NCBI RefSeq assembly: GCF_009834545.1
Contig: NZ_CP019427.1
Span: 4,222,001-4,286,000 of the forward strand
Length of the DNA stretch: 64,000 nucleotides
Direction: 5' to 3'
From: Pseudomonas sp. S04
GTDB taxonomy: Bacteria; Pseudomonadota; Gammaproteobacteria; Pseudomonadales; Pseudomonadaceae
Below, in pieces: positions 1 to 7,864 of this stretch. Every line of letters starts with the position of its first letter. Position 1 is the first letter of the stretch. A program made the position numbers and the translations under genes. The notes under the pieces are model-generated. The model had not been told where the DNA came from, made no database searches, and was given only the letters and a program-made list of their open reading frames with translations.

Positions 1-1766
1 GCATGATCGTCTACTGCTCGACCCAGAACCCCACCGAAGTGCAGAAGCTGGTGGCCGAAGTCCTCGACGTGTCGATGAACAAGATCGTGGTCGACATGCG
101 CCGCATGGGCGGCGGTTTCGGCGGCAAGGAAACCCAGGCCGCCAGCCCGGCGTGCCTGTGCGCGGTGATCGCCCACCTGACGGGCCAACCGACCAAGATG
201 CGCCTGCCGCGGGTCGAAGACATGCTGATGACCGGCAAGCGCCACCCGTTCTACGTCGAGTACGACGTCGGCTTCGACAACAGCGGGCGCCTGCACGGTA
301 TCGCCCTCGACCTGGCGGGCAACTGCGGTTGCTCGCCGGACCTGTCGGCCTCCATCGTCGACCGGGCGATGTTCCACTCCGACAACTCGTACTACCTGGG
401 CGATGCGACCATCAATGGTCACCGCTGCAAGACCAACACCGCCTCGAACACCGCCTACCGTGGTTTCGGCGGCCCTCAGGGGATGGTCGCCATCGAAGAA
501 GTGATGGACGCCATTGCCCGTCACCTGGGGCTCGACCCGCTGGCCGTGCGCAAGGCCAACTACTACGGCAAGACCGAGCGCAACGTCACCCACTACTACC
601 AGACCGTCGAGCACAACATGCTCGAGGAAATGACCGCGGAACTGGAAGAAAGCAGCCAGTACGCCGAGCGTCGCGAAGCGATCCGCCGCTACAACGCCAA
701 CAGCCCGATCCTGAAAAAGGGCCTGGCGCTGACCCCGGTGAAATTCGGCATTTCCTTCACTGCCAGCTTCCTCAACCAGGCGGGCGCACTGATCCACGTC
801 TACACCGACGGCAGCATCCACCTCAACCATGGCGGCACCGAGATGGGCCAGGGCCTGAACATCAAGGTCGCGCAGGTGGTGGCCGAAGTGTTCCAGGTGG
901 AAATCGATCGCGTACAAATCACCGCGACCAACACCGACAAGGTGCCGAACACCTCGCCGACCGCCGCCTCCAGCGGTGCCGACCTCAATGGCAAGGCGGC
1001 GCAGAATGCCGCAGAAATCATCAAGCAGCGCCTCGTGGAGTTCGCCGCGCGCAAGTATGAAGTCAGTGAAGCCGACGTGGAGTTCCACAACGGCCACGTG
1101 CGGATTCGGGATCACATCCTGACCTTCGAAGCGCTGATCCAGCAGGCGTATTTCGCTCAGGTCTCGCTGTCCAGCACCGGCTTCTACAAGACTCCGAAAA
1201 TCTTCTACGACCGCAGCCAGGCCCGTGGTCGGCCGTTCTACTACTTCGCCTTCGGTGCGGCCTGCTGCGAAGTGCTCATCGACACCCTGACCGGCGAATA
1301 CAAAATGCTGCGCACCGACATCCTGCATGATGTCGGCGCCTCGCTGAACCCGGCCATCGACATCGGCCAGGTCGAAGGCGGTTTCATCCAGGGCATGGGC
1401 TGGCTGACCATGGAAGAGCTGGTGTGGAACAACAAGGGCAAGCTGATGACCAACGGCCCGGCCAGCTACAAGATCCCGGCGGTGGCCGACATGCCGCTGG
1501 ACCTGCGGGTCAAGCTGGTGGAAAACCGCAAGAACCCGGAAGACACGGTGTTCCACTCCAAGGCCGTGGGCGAGCCGCCGTTCATGCTCGGCATCGCCGC
1601 CTGGTGTGCGATCAAGGACGCGGTGGCGAGCCTGGGCGACTACCGGCACCAACCAAGGATCGACGCACCGGCGACCCCGGAACGGGTGTTGTGGGGCTGT
1701 GAACAGATGCGCCAGTTGAAGGCGGTGAAGCCAGTCGAAACTGAGTCTGAGTTGGCTCCGCTTTGA
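1..1766 (+). CDS. xdhB: Xanthine dehydrogenase, molybdopterin-binding subunit (3' part)
   Basis: The large molybdenum subunit of xanthine dehydrogenase oxidises hypoxanthine and xanthine to urate in the cytoplasm. The window cuts off the 5' end; about 587 codons of a protein of roughly 800 residues are visible and the frame is open to the window edge. In the visible part a GGGFGGKE cofactor loop lies at about residues 36-43, AYRGFGGPQG at about 151-160, GGTEMGQG near the middle and QVEGGFIQGMGW further on. KAVGEPPF near the C terminus carries the glutamate that acts as base in this family. xdhC follows after a REP pair and guaD after that, so this is the usual purine-degradation group. The family assignment is firm. 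Confidence 0.96.
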   Translation, partial: MIVYCSTQNPTEVQKLVAEVLDVSMNKIVVDMRRMGGGFGGKETQAASPACLCAVIAHLTGQPTKMRLPRVEDMLMTGKRHPFYVEYDVGFDNSGRLHGIALDLAGNCGCSPDLSASIVDRAMFHSDNSYYLGDATINGHRCKTNTASNTAYRGFGGPQGMVAIEEVMDAIARHLGLDPLAVRKANYYGKTERNVTHYYQTVEHNMLEEMTAELEESSQYAERREAIRRYNANSPILKKGLALTPVKFGISFTASFLNQAGALIHVYTDGSIHLNHGGTEMGQGLNIKVAQVVAEVFQVEIDRVQITATNTDKVPNTSPTAASSGADLNGKAAQNAAEIIKQRLVEFAARKYEVSEADVEFHNGHVRIRDHILTFEALIQQAYFAQVSLSSTGFYKTPKIFYDRSQARGRPFYYFAFGAACCEVLIDTLTGEYKMLRTDILHDVGASLNPAIDIGQVEGGFIQGMGWLTMEELVWNNKGKLMTNGPASYKIPAVADMPLDLRVKLVENRKNPEDTVFHSKAVGEPPFMLGIAAWCAIKDAVASLGDYRHQPRIDAPATPERVLWGCEQMRQLKAVKPVETESELAPL

Positions 1767-1782
1767 GACTGCGTCGCGCCCT

Positions 1783-1865
1783 TCGCGGGCAAGCCCGCTC
1801 CCACAGGGTCATGTGCTGACTGATAGACCTGTACAGATCCAATGTGGGAGCGAGCTTGCTCGCGA
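1783..1865. repeat. Inverted REP pair between xdhB and xdhC
   Basis: Two REP units face each other: TCGCGGGCAAGCCCGCTCCC from 1783 and TGTGGGAGCGAGCTTGCTCG from 1843, separated by about 37 bases. Each has its own small palindrome. Such pairs are common between Pseudomonas genes and may stabilise or end the upstream transcript. Confidence 0.85.
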
Positions 1866-1901
1866 TAGCGGACTAACAGACACACAGATGTCGAGGTGAA
1901 C

Positions 1902-2744
1902 ATGTACAACTGGATCGACGCCCTCGCCGACCTGCAATCCCAGGGCGAAGCCTGCGTCCTGGTGACCATCATCGAAGAGCTCGGCTCGACGCCGCGCAAC
2001 GCTGGCTCGAAAATGGTCATCAGCGCCACGCACACCTACGACACCATCGGTGGCGGGCATCTGGAATACAAGGCGATGCAGATCGCCCGGCAGATGCTGT
2101 CCAGCGGCAAGCAGGACACCCACCTGGAGCGCTTCAGCCTCGGCGCTAGCCTCGGCCAGTGCTGTGGCGGCGCCACCGTGCTGTTGTTCGAACCCATGGG
2201 CCAGGTGCAGGCACAGATCGCCGTGTTTGGCGCCGGTCATGTCGGCCGCGCCCTGGTGCCCCTGCTCGCCAGCCTGCCCTGCCGGGTGCGCTGGATCGAC
2301 TCGCGGGATGCCGAGTTCCCGGAACACATTCCCCATGGCGTGCGTAAAATCGTCAGCGAAGACCCGGTGGACGAAATCGACGACCTGCCGGCGGGCAGCT
2401 ACTGCATCGTCATGACCCACAATCACCAGCTCGACCTGGAGCTCACGGCCGCCATCCTCAAGCGCAACGACTTCGCCTATTTCGGCCTGATCGGCTCGAA
2501 GACCAAGCGCGTGAAGTTCGAACACCGCCTGCGCGATCGCGGATTCGACACCAGCACCGTGCAACGCATGCGTTGCCCGATGGGCATCGGCGAAGTCAAA
2601 GGCAAATTGCCTGTGGAAATTGCCATCTCCATCGCCGGCGAAATCATCGCCACCTATAACGCGAATTTCGGCCAGGGCACCGCTCGCGCCGAACCCATTG
2701 CCAAACTGCTGCCCGCCTCACGCCGCAGTCAAGCCACGAACTGA
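1902..2744 (+). CDS. xdhC: Xanthine dehydrogenase accessory protein XdhC
   Basis: XdhC binds the molybdenum cofactor, assists its sulfuration and delivers it to XdhB; it is not part of the mature enzyme. The 280-residue protein has the N-terminal XdhC/CoxI domain, with LGSTPRNAGSKM near residue 27 and LGQCCGG near residue 85. A Rossmann-type C-terminal part follows (VFGAGHVGRALVPLLASL), with the GLIGSKTKR stretch typical of the family. A GTG codon lies six bases upstream in frame, but the GAGG at 1893-1896 is correctly spaced only for the ATG at 1902, so that start was chosen. guaD follows after eight bases, which implies one transcript. Confidence 0.95.
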   Translation: MYNWIDALADLQSQGEACVLVTIIEELGSTPRNAGSKMVISATHTYDTIGGGHLEYKAMQIARQMLSSGKQDTHLERFSLGASLGQCCGGATVLLFEPMGQVQAQIAVFGAGHVGRALVPLLASLPCRVRWIDSRDAEFPEHIPHGVRKIVSEDPVDEIDDLPAGSYCIVMTHNHQLDLELTAAILKRNDFAYFGLIGSKTKRVKFEHRLRDRGFDTSTVQRMRCPMGIGEVKGKLPVEIAISIAGEIIATYNANFGQGTARAEPIAKLLPASRRSQATN

Positions 2745-2752
2745 GAACCCCC

Positions 2753-4057
2753 ATGCCTTCGACTCGCAAAGCCTACCGCGCCGCCATCCTGCACAGCATC
2801 GCCGACCCTGCCGTGGTCGGCATTGAAGCCTCTTACCAGTATTTCGAAGATGGCTTGCTGGTCACCGAAAACGGCCGGATCAGCGCCCTCGGCCATGCCA
2901 GCGAGCTGCTGGCCAGCCTGCCGGCGGACATTGAAGTGGTCCACCACAAAGACGCCTTGATTACCCCTGGCTTCATCGACACCCACATCCACCTGCCGCA
3001 AACCGGCATGGTCGGTGCGTATGGCGAACAATTGCTGGACTGGCTCAACACCTACACCTTCCCTTGCGAAAGCCAGTTCGCCGACAAGGCCCACGCCGAA
3101 GAAGTCGCCGGGATCTTCATCAAGGAACTGCTGCGCAACGGCACCACCACTGCCCTGGTGTTCGGCAGCGTGCACCCGCAATCGGTGGACTCGTTCTTCG
3201 AGCAGGCGCAAAAACTCGACCTGCGGATGATCGCCGGCAAGGTGATGATGGACCGCAACGCGCCGGACTACCTGACCGACACCGCTGAATCCAGCTACGA
3301 GCAAAGCAAGGTGCTGATCGAGCGCTGGCACGGCAAGGGCCGCCTGCACTACGCAGTGACCCCACGCTTTGCGCCGACCAGCACCCCGGAGCAACTGACC
3401 CTCGCCGGCCAGTTGCTCAGCGAGTACCCCGACCTGTACATGCAGACCCACATCAGTGAAAACCTGCAGGAGATCGAATGGGTCAAGGAACTGTTCCCGG
3501 AGCGCAAGGGCTACCTGGATGTCTACGACCATTACCAGTTGCTGGGTGAGCGCTCGGTGTTCGCCCATGGCGTGCACCTGTGTGACGACGAATGTGCACG
3601 GCTGGCCGAGACCGGCTCGGCGGTGGCGTTCTGCCCGACTTCCAACTTCTTCCTCGGCAGCGGCCTGTTCAACCTGCCGATGGCCGAGAAACACAACCTC
3701 CTCGTCGGTCTCGGTACCGATGTGGGCGCTGGCACCAGCTTCTCGCTGCTACACACCCTCAACGAAGCCTACAAAGTCATGCAACTGCAAGGCGCACGCC
3801 TGAGTCCGTTCAAGTCGCTGTACCTGGCGACCCTCGGCGGCGCCCGCGCGCTACGCCTGGAAGACCGGATCGGGACCCTGCAACCGGGCACCGACGCCGA
3901 CTTCCTGGTGCTCGATTATCACGCCACTCCGCTGCTCAGCTACCGCCTGCAACAGGCGAACAACATCGCCGAAACCCTGTTTGTATTGATGACCCTGGGG
4001 GATGACCGGACGGTGCTGCAGACTTATGCGGCGGGGAACCTGGTGCACCAGCGCTAG
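2753..4057 (+). CDS. guaD: Guanine deaminase
   Basis: This enzyme hydrolyses guanine to xanthine and ammonia and so feeds the xanthine dehydrogenase encoded just upstream. The 434-residue length is normal for bacterial guanine deaminases of the amidohydrolase superfamily. Metal ligands are visible as DTHIHLPQ near residue 80, QTHISEN near residue 235, FAHGVHL near residue 268 and GTDVGAG near residue 325. The PGFIDTHIHLPQ motif separates it from most TrzA-like paralogs. The ATG lies eight bases after the xdhC stop with only a weak ribosome site, consistent with translational coupling. Confidence 0.95.
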   Translation: MPSTRKAYRAAILHSIADPAVVGIEASYQYFEDGLLVTENGRISALGHASELLASLPADIEVVHHKDALITPGFIDTHIHLPQTGMVGAYGEQLLDWLNTYTFPCESQFADKAHAEEVAGIFIKELLRNGTTTALVFGSVHPQSVDSFFEQAQKLDLRMIAGKVMMDRNAPDYLTDTAESSYEQSKVLIERWHGKGRLHYAVTPRFAPTSTPEQLTLAGQLLSEYPDLYMQTHISENLQEIEWVKELFPERKGYLDVYDHYQLLGERSVFAHGVHLCDDECARLAETGSAVAFCPTSNFFLGSGLFNLPMAEKHNLLVGLGTDVGAGTSFSLLHTLNEAYKVMQLQGARLSPFKSLYLATLGGARALRLEDRIGTLQPGTDADFLVLDYHATPLLSYRLQQANNIAETLFVLMTLGDDRTVLQTYAAGNLVHQR

Positions 4058-4070
4058 GTTTCCACAGGCA

Positions 4071-4110
4071 TAAAAAATCCCCCTGCGCTTTGCAGCCTGG
4101 GGGATTTTTC
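4071..4110 (+). terminator. Intrinsic terminator after guaD
   Basis: An AAAATCCCCC arm and its exact complement GGGGGATTTT flank a loop containing TGCGCTTTGCAGCCT, and a T-rich stretch follows. It lies directly after the guaD stop and probably ends the xdh-guaD transcript. Confidence 0.85.
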
Positions 4111-4146
4111 TTGTCTGTCAGATTGCTATCGTCGGAACGCCGCCCG

Positions 4147-4230
4147 GAGCAAGCCCGCTCCCACAGTGATCTTCGGTGATTACAAAATTCCAGTACACCA
4201 CAGACCTTGTGGGAGCGGGCTTGCCCGCGA
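4147..4230. repeat. Inverted REP pair after guaD
   Basis: GAGCAAGCCCGCTCCCACA at 4147-4165 faces TGTGGGAGCGGGCTTGCCCG starting near 4208. It lies between two convergent genes (guaD and the GntR gene), a usual site for REP pairs. Confidence 0.85.
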
Positions 4231-4251
4231 TTGGCGCGACACAATTTCGGA

Positions 4252-5016
4252 TCAGAGCTTGGCGGGTGAGCGCCCTGGCTTCTTGGTCTGCAGCAGATGG
4301 GAGAACACCGCGTGCAGGTCGTCCGAGGCGCTTTCTTCGTCGAGGTTGAGCTTGCTGTCGATGTGATCCATGTGATGCATCATCAGGTTCACCGCCAGCG
4401 TCGCGTCGCGGGCTTCGATGGCATCGATCAACTGGGTGTGTTCGTCATAGGAACAGTGCGAGCGGTTACCACTTTCGTACTGGGCAATGATCAACGAAGT
4501 CTGCGACACCAGGCTGCGCTGGAAGCTGATCAATGGCGCGTTTTTCGCTGCCTCGGCCAGCTTCAGGTGAAACTCCCCGGAAAGGCGGATACCCGCACCG
4601 CGGTCACCGCGGGAAAAGCTGTCGCGCTCGTCGTTGACCATCTGGCGCAACTCGCTCAGCTCTTCGGCGCTGGCGTGTTCGACCGCAAGTTCAGTAATCG
4701 CCCGCTCCACCAGACGCCGGGCCATGAACACCTGGCGCGCTTCGTCGACACTCGGGCTGGCAACCACGGCGCCACGATTCGGGCGCAACAGCACCACGCC
4801 TTCGTGGGCCAGGCGCGACAGGGCGCGGCGAATGATGGTGCGGCTGACCCCGAAAATCTCTCCCAGCGCCTCTTCGCTCAATTTGGTACCGGGCGCCAGG
4901 CGCTGTTCGAGGATGGCCTCGAAGATATGCGCATAGACAATATCGTCCTGGGTTCCGCTGCGGCCGGCTTTGCCTGCTCGCGGTTGTTTCTTGAGGGGCT
5001 GCAACTGTTCGTTCAT
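4252..5016 (-). CDS. GntR-family transcriptional regulator, FadR/FCD subfamily
   Basis: A 254-residue DNA-binding regulator. The N-terminal winged helix (roughly residues 25-95) contains SEEALGEIFGVSRTIIRRALSRLAHEGVV, the classic GntR helix-turn-helix. The C-terminal helical FCD ligand domain contains FHLKLAEAAKN and YDEHTQLIDAIEARD, with His and Asp/Glu residues that bind a metal and the effector in this family. An in-frame ATG lies 40 codons upstream, but MNEQ at 5016 gives the normal family length and avoids running into the palindrome at 5111. Its place between guaD and the divergent benE-like gene suggests it controls purine catabolism, the transporter, or both. The ligand is unknown. 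Confidence 0.9.
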   Translation of the reverse strand: MNEQLQPLKKQPRAGKAGRSGTQDDIVYAHIFEAILEQRLAPGTKLSEEALGEIFGVSRTIIRRALSRLAHEGVVLLRPNRGAVVASPSVDEARQVFMARRLVERAITELAVEHASAEELSELRQMVNDERDSFSRGDRGAGIRLSGEFHLKLAEAAKNAPLISFQRSLVSQTSLIIAQYESGNRSHCSYDEHTQLIDAIEARDATLAVNLMMHHMDHIDSKLNLDEESASDDLHAVFSHLLQTKKPGRSPAKL

Positions 5017-5110
5017 GGGCACTCGAGTCGGGAGAACTGCGGCGAAGAGACCGTGACTGTAATACGTCACAGTGGGTCGCTGGCAAGTATCGCGTAAAAA
5101 ACACGGCATA

Positions 5111-5120
5111 TTGTACACAA
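5111..5120. promoter_or_regulatory. Candidate GntR/FCD operator
   Basis: The palindrome TTGTACACAA lies between the GntR gene and the divergent transporter. FadR-type GntR proteins often bind TTGT-N2-ACAA sites, so this is a reasonable autoregulatory and divergent operator. Only the palindrome is seen; binding is inferred. Confidence 0.45.
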
Positions 5121-5262
5121 CTGCAGGTGGCAACACGACTGTACGGCCATATACGCCCCCGGCTGTATTGCAACGATCAGTTACGTTTGAGTTTAGGCTT
5201 GAACTCGCAAAACGCCTGCCCGCTTCACTCGCGGCCTACAAGACACAAGGAACAGCGCTGTC

Positions 5263-6453
5263 ATGAACGACGCCACCCGCACCCAGCTCCGCCCGCTGGC
5301 CGATACCTCACCCTCGGCCATTGTCGCCGGCTTCATCGCAATGATGACCGGCTATACCAGCTCCCTGGTGCTGATGTTCCAGGCCGGACAGGCCGCCGGC
5401 CTGACCAGCGGGCAGATTTCCTCGTGGATCTGGGCCATCTCGATCGGCATGGCGGTGTGCTCCATCGGCCTGTCCCTGCGTTATCGCACCCCCATTACCA
5501 TTGCCTGGTCGACGCCGGGCGCTGCGCTGCTGATCACCAGCCTGTCGGGGGTCAGCTACGGCGAAGCGATTGGGGCCTACATCACCTGCGCGGTGCTGGT
5601 AACGATCTGCGGCATGACCGGCAGCTTCGAACGCCTGGTCAAACGCATTCCGGCGTCGCTGGCCGCAGCCTTGCTGGCCGGGATCCTGTTCAAGATCGGC
5701 AGCGAGATCTTCGTCGCTGCCCAACACCGTACCGGCCTGGTCCTGGGGATGTTTTTCACCTACCTGGTGGTCAAGCGCCTGTCGCCGCGCTACGCGGTGC
5801 TGGCGGCGCTGTTGATCGGCACGGCGTTGTCGGGGTTCATGGGCCTGCTGGACTTCAGCGGCTTCCACCTCGAAGTAGCGACGCCGGTATGGACCACCCC
5901 GCACTTTTCCCTCGCCGCGACCATCAGCATCGGCATCCCGCTGTTTGTGGTGGCCATGACCTCGCAAAACATGCCCGGCATCGCGGTGCTGCGCGCCGAT
6001 GGCTATGACGTGCCAGCCTCGCCACTGATCACCGCCACTGGCGTTGCCTCGCTGCTGCTGGCACCGTTCGGCTCCCACGGGATCAACCTGGCGGCCATCA
6101 GCGCAGCAATCTGCACCGGGCCGCACGCCCATGAAGATCGCAACAAGCGCTACACCGCGGCGGTCTGGTGCGGGATTTTCTACGGCATTGCCGGGGTCTT
6201 CGGGGCAACGTTGGCGGCGCTGTTCGCGGCCTTGCCCAAGGAGTTGGTGCTGTCGATTGCCGCACTGGCGCTGTTCGGTTCCATCATCAATGGCCTGAGC
6301 ATTGCCATGAGTGAAACCCGGGAGCGTGAAGCGGCGCTGATCACCTTCATGGTCACGGCATCGGGGCTGACGCTGTTTTCCATTGGCTCGGCGTTCTGGG
6401 GGATTGTCGCGGGGGTGGTGACGCTGATGATTCTGAATTGGCGCAAAGCCTGA
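5263..6453 (+). CDS. benE: BenE-family benzoate/H+ symporter-like transporter
   Basis: A 396-residue inner-membrane protein with about 11-12 hydrophobic segments spread over its whole length. STPGAALLITS near residue 85, AAPF-type glycine-rich helices and GSHGINLAAISAAICTGPHAHED near residue 265 are hallmarks of the BenE transporter family. BenE proteins are proton symporters first described for benzoate. No ben genes are present here and the neighbours degrade purines, so the substrate may be different. It is transcribed away from the GntR gene across the TTGTACACAA palindrome and ends in its own terminator. Confidence 0.85.
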   Translation: MNDATRTQLRPLADTSPSAIVAGFIAMMTGYTSSLVLMFQAGQAAGLTSGQISSWIWAISIGMAVCSIGLSLRYRTPITIAWSTPGAALLITSLSGVSYGEAIGAYITCAVLVTICGMTGSFERLVKRIPASLAAALLAGILFKIGSEIFVAAQHRTGLVLGMFFTYLVVKRLSPRYAVLAALLIGTALSGFMGLLDFSGFHLEVATPVWTTPHFSLAATISIGIPLFVVAMTSQNMPGIAVLRADGYDVPASPLITATGVASLLLAPFGSHGINLAAISAAICTGPHAHEDRNKRYTAAVWCGIFYGIAGVFGATLAALFAALPKELVLSIAALALFGSIINGLSIAMSETREREAALITFMVTASGLTLFSIGSAFWGIVAGVVTLMILNWRKA

Positions 6454-6458
6454 TAGAT

Positions 6459-6492
6459 AAAAAAACGGCGACCCGAGGGTCGCCGTTTTTTT
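6459..6492 (+). terminator. Intrinsic terminator after benE-like gene
   Basis: AAAAAACGGCGACCC and GGGTCGCCGTTTTTT form a near-perfect hairpin with a very short loop and a T run. It is A/T-flanked on both sides, so it can also stop the convergent fleN-like transcript. Confidence 0.92.
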
Positions 6493-6583
6493 CAACTTAT
6501 TCATGTAGCTCCAGGGAGTAAAAACTGTATAAACACTCTGACCCAATGCAATAAAAAAATTCACACGAAGCAGCAGAGCGTTA

Positions 6584-7405
6584 TTACCTTTTTGAGTGGC
6601 TAACAAGTCGCTCGACAAAAAACTCTACATGCCCTCTTGGAGCGCCCAGCAATGGCCACGCGTCAGCCTTGAGCGCTACCTCCTGAAAGGCTTTGCTGCA
6701 TTTGCATCGCGGATGTCTCTCGTAAACCGCCCGCCGTGTCTGCGCGGCATTACGTACATATTCGTCGTAAGGAATTGCTCCCGCATACTCCAGGAAAACA
6801 TCCAGGAAGTGGTCCGTGAGTTTAATAAGCTTGGCAAACAAATTCTGCCCTTCCAGGGGGTTGATCTCCATGTTGGCCAACACCCTGAAGCGCTTCATTC
6901 CGTGCTCATGATTAAGTACTTTGATCAACGCGTAAGCCCCGGAGATGGACGCCGGCTCATCGCATACAATCACCAAGACTTCATGGGCAGCTCGAATGAA
7001 GCTGACTACCGGTTCGCCAATACCCGTGGCGGTGTCGATCACCAGCACGTCCAGGCTGTCCGCTATCTCGCTGAATGCCTGTATCAGGCCTGAATGCTGA
7101 GCCCGCGACAGGCGCACCATACTCGGGACACCTGAACCAGATGCAACTACGCGCACTCCTCCCGGCCCGTCCATCAAGGTATCGGACAATTCACAGCGGC
7201 CCTCGATCAGATCGACAAGCGTATACCGTGGCACAAGCCCCAATTGGACGTCGACATTCGGGAACTCAAGGTTTGAATCCAGCAAAACGACGCGGCGCCC
7301 AAGCTCCGCCAGCGCCAATGATAGATTCACCGCCACAGTAGTTTTGCCTACACCGCCCTTACCGCTGGCGATAGCGATAACTTGTACAGCGTGCTCGGTA
7401 TCCAT
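6584..7405 (-). CDS. FleN-like MinD/ParA-family ATPase (orphan paralog)
   Basis: A 273-residue deviant-Walker ATPase close to FleN, the protein that restrains flagellar number by acting on FleQ. Residues 15-23 are GKGGVGKTT with signature lysines K16 and K21. LVIDTATGIG is Walker B, followed by FleN-type blocks CDEPASISGAYALIK, FRVLANMEINP and GHVEFFVERL. Residues 43-45 read DSN where FleN and MinD have D-x-D, and the following LGLAN is LEFPN, so the switch I region is altered. No flagellar genes surround it. It lies downstream of algA in the same direction, across 459 bases without a confident gene. A role coupling motility and alginate is inference only. Confidence 0.85.
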   Translation of the reverse strand: MDTEHAVQVIAIASGKGGVGKTTVAVNLSLALAELGRRVVLLDSNLEFPNVDVQLGLVPRYTLVDLIEGRCELSDTLMDGPGGVRVVASGSGVPSMVRLSRAQHSGLIQAFSEIADSLDVLVIDTATGIGEPVVSFIRAAHEVLVIVCDEPASISGAYALIKVLNHEHGMKRFRVLANMEINPLEGQNLFAKLIKLTDHFLDVFLEYAGAIPYDEYVRNAAQTRRAVYERHPRCKCSKAFQEVALKADAWPLLGAPRGHVEFFVERLVSHSKR

Positions 7406-7864
7406 ACTGACTTTTCAACTCCATATTTAACGCTGACAAGCAATTGAATTCCTTAAATCATCAAGTTCCAAGTCTTCCAGAATCAGCCATTAACGACTGC
7501 TCAGCCACAACCACCGCACATAAGTTCGCGCTCGCCGATCAGTCGTCCTGATCGCCGAATGGATGGCTAATATCCAGAAAAAAACAGACTGAAAAAATTG
7601 AATACTGTAAAGACCGACGCACCAACCAAGATCAAAGCGGACACTATTTTCTTTTTTAACAACGGTAAACGTCCCTGTTATCGATGTATAAAACTGAAAC
7701 GGGGATAGCACACCCGGACATGCCCTGATTATGCGCCAGGTGATAGCACTGCGCTATACGCCAAGCAACGTTCAAGCGCTGCTTTGAGCAGCACCTGACG
7801 TGCATCGGTAATCAGCCAAGGGATCGGCGTGCAGGGATCCACCGGCTGACCCGGGTGCTTTGGC
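7406..7864. other. AT-richer gap between algA and the fleN-like gene
   Basis: No convincing gene is seen. A leftward 73-codon frame (7490-7711) starts with GTG, lacks a ribosome site and matches nothing recognised. The base composition is visibly more AT-rich than the flanking genes. The region probably carries the end of the alginate transcript and the promoter of the fleN-like gene, but no clear terminator or promoter could be assigned. Confidence 0.5.

Noticed and set aside
7490..7711. Leftward 73-codon frame between algA and the fleN-like gene
   Set aside because: GTG start without ribosome site, no recognisable motif; kept only as part of the described gap.
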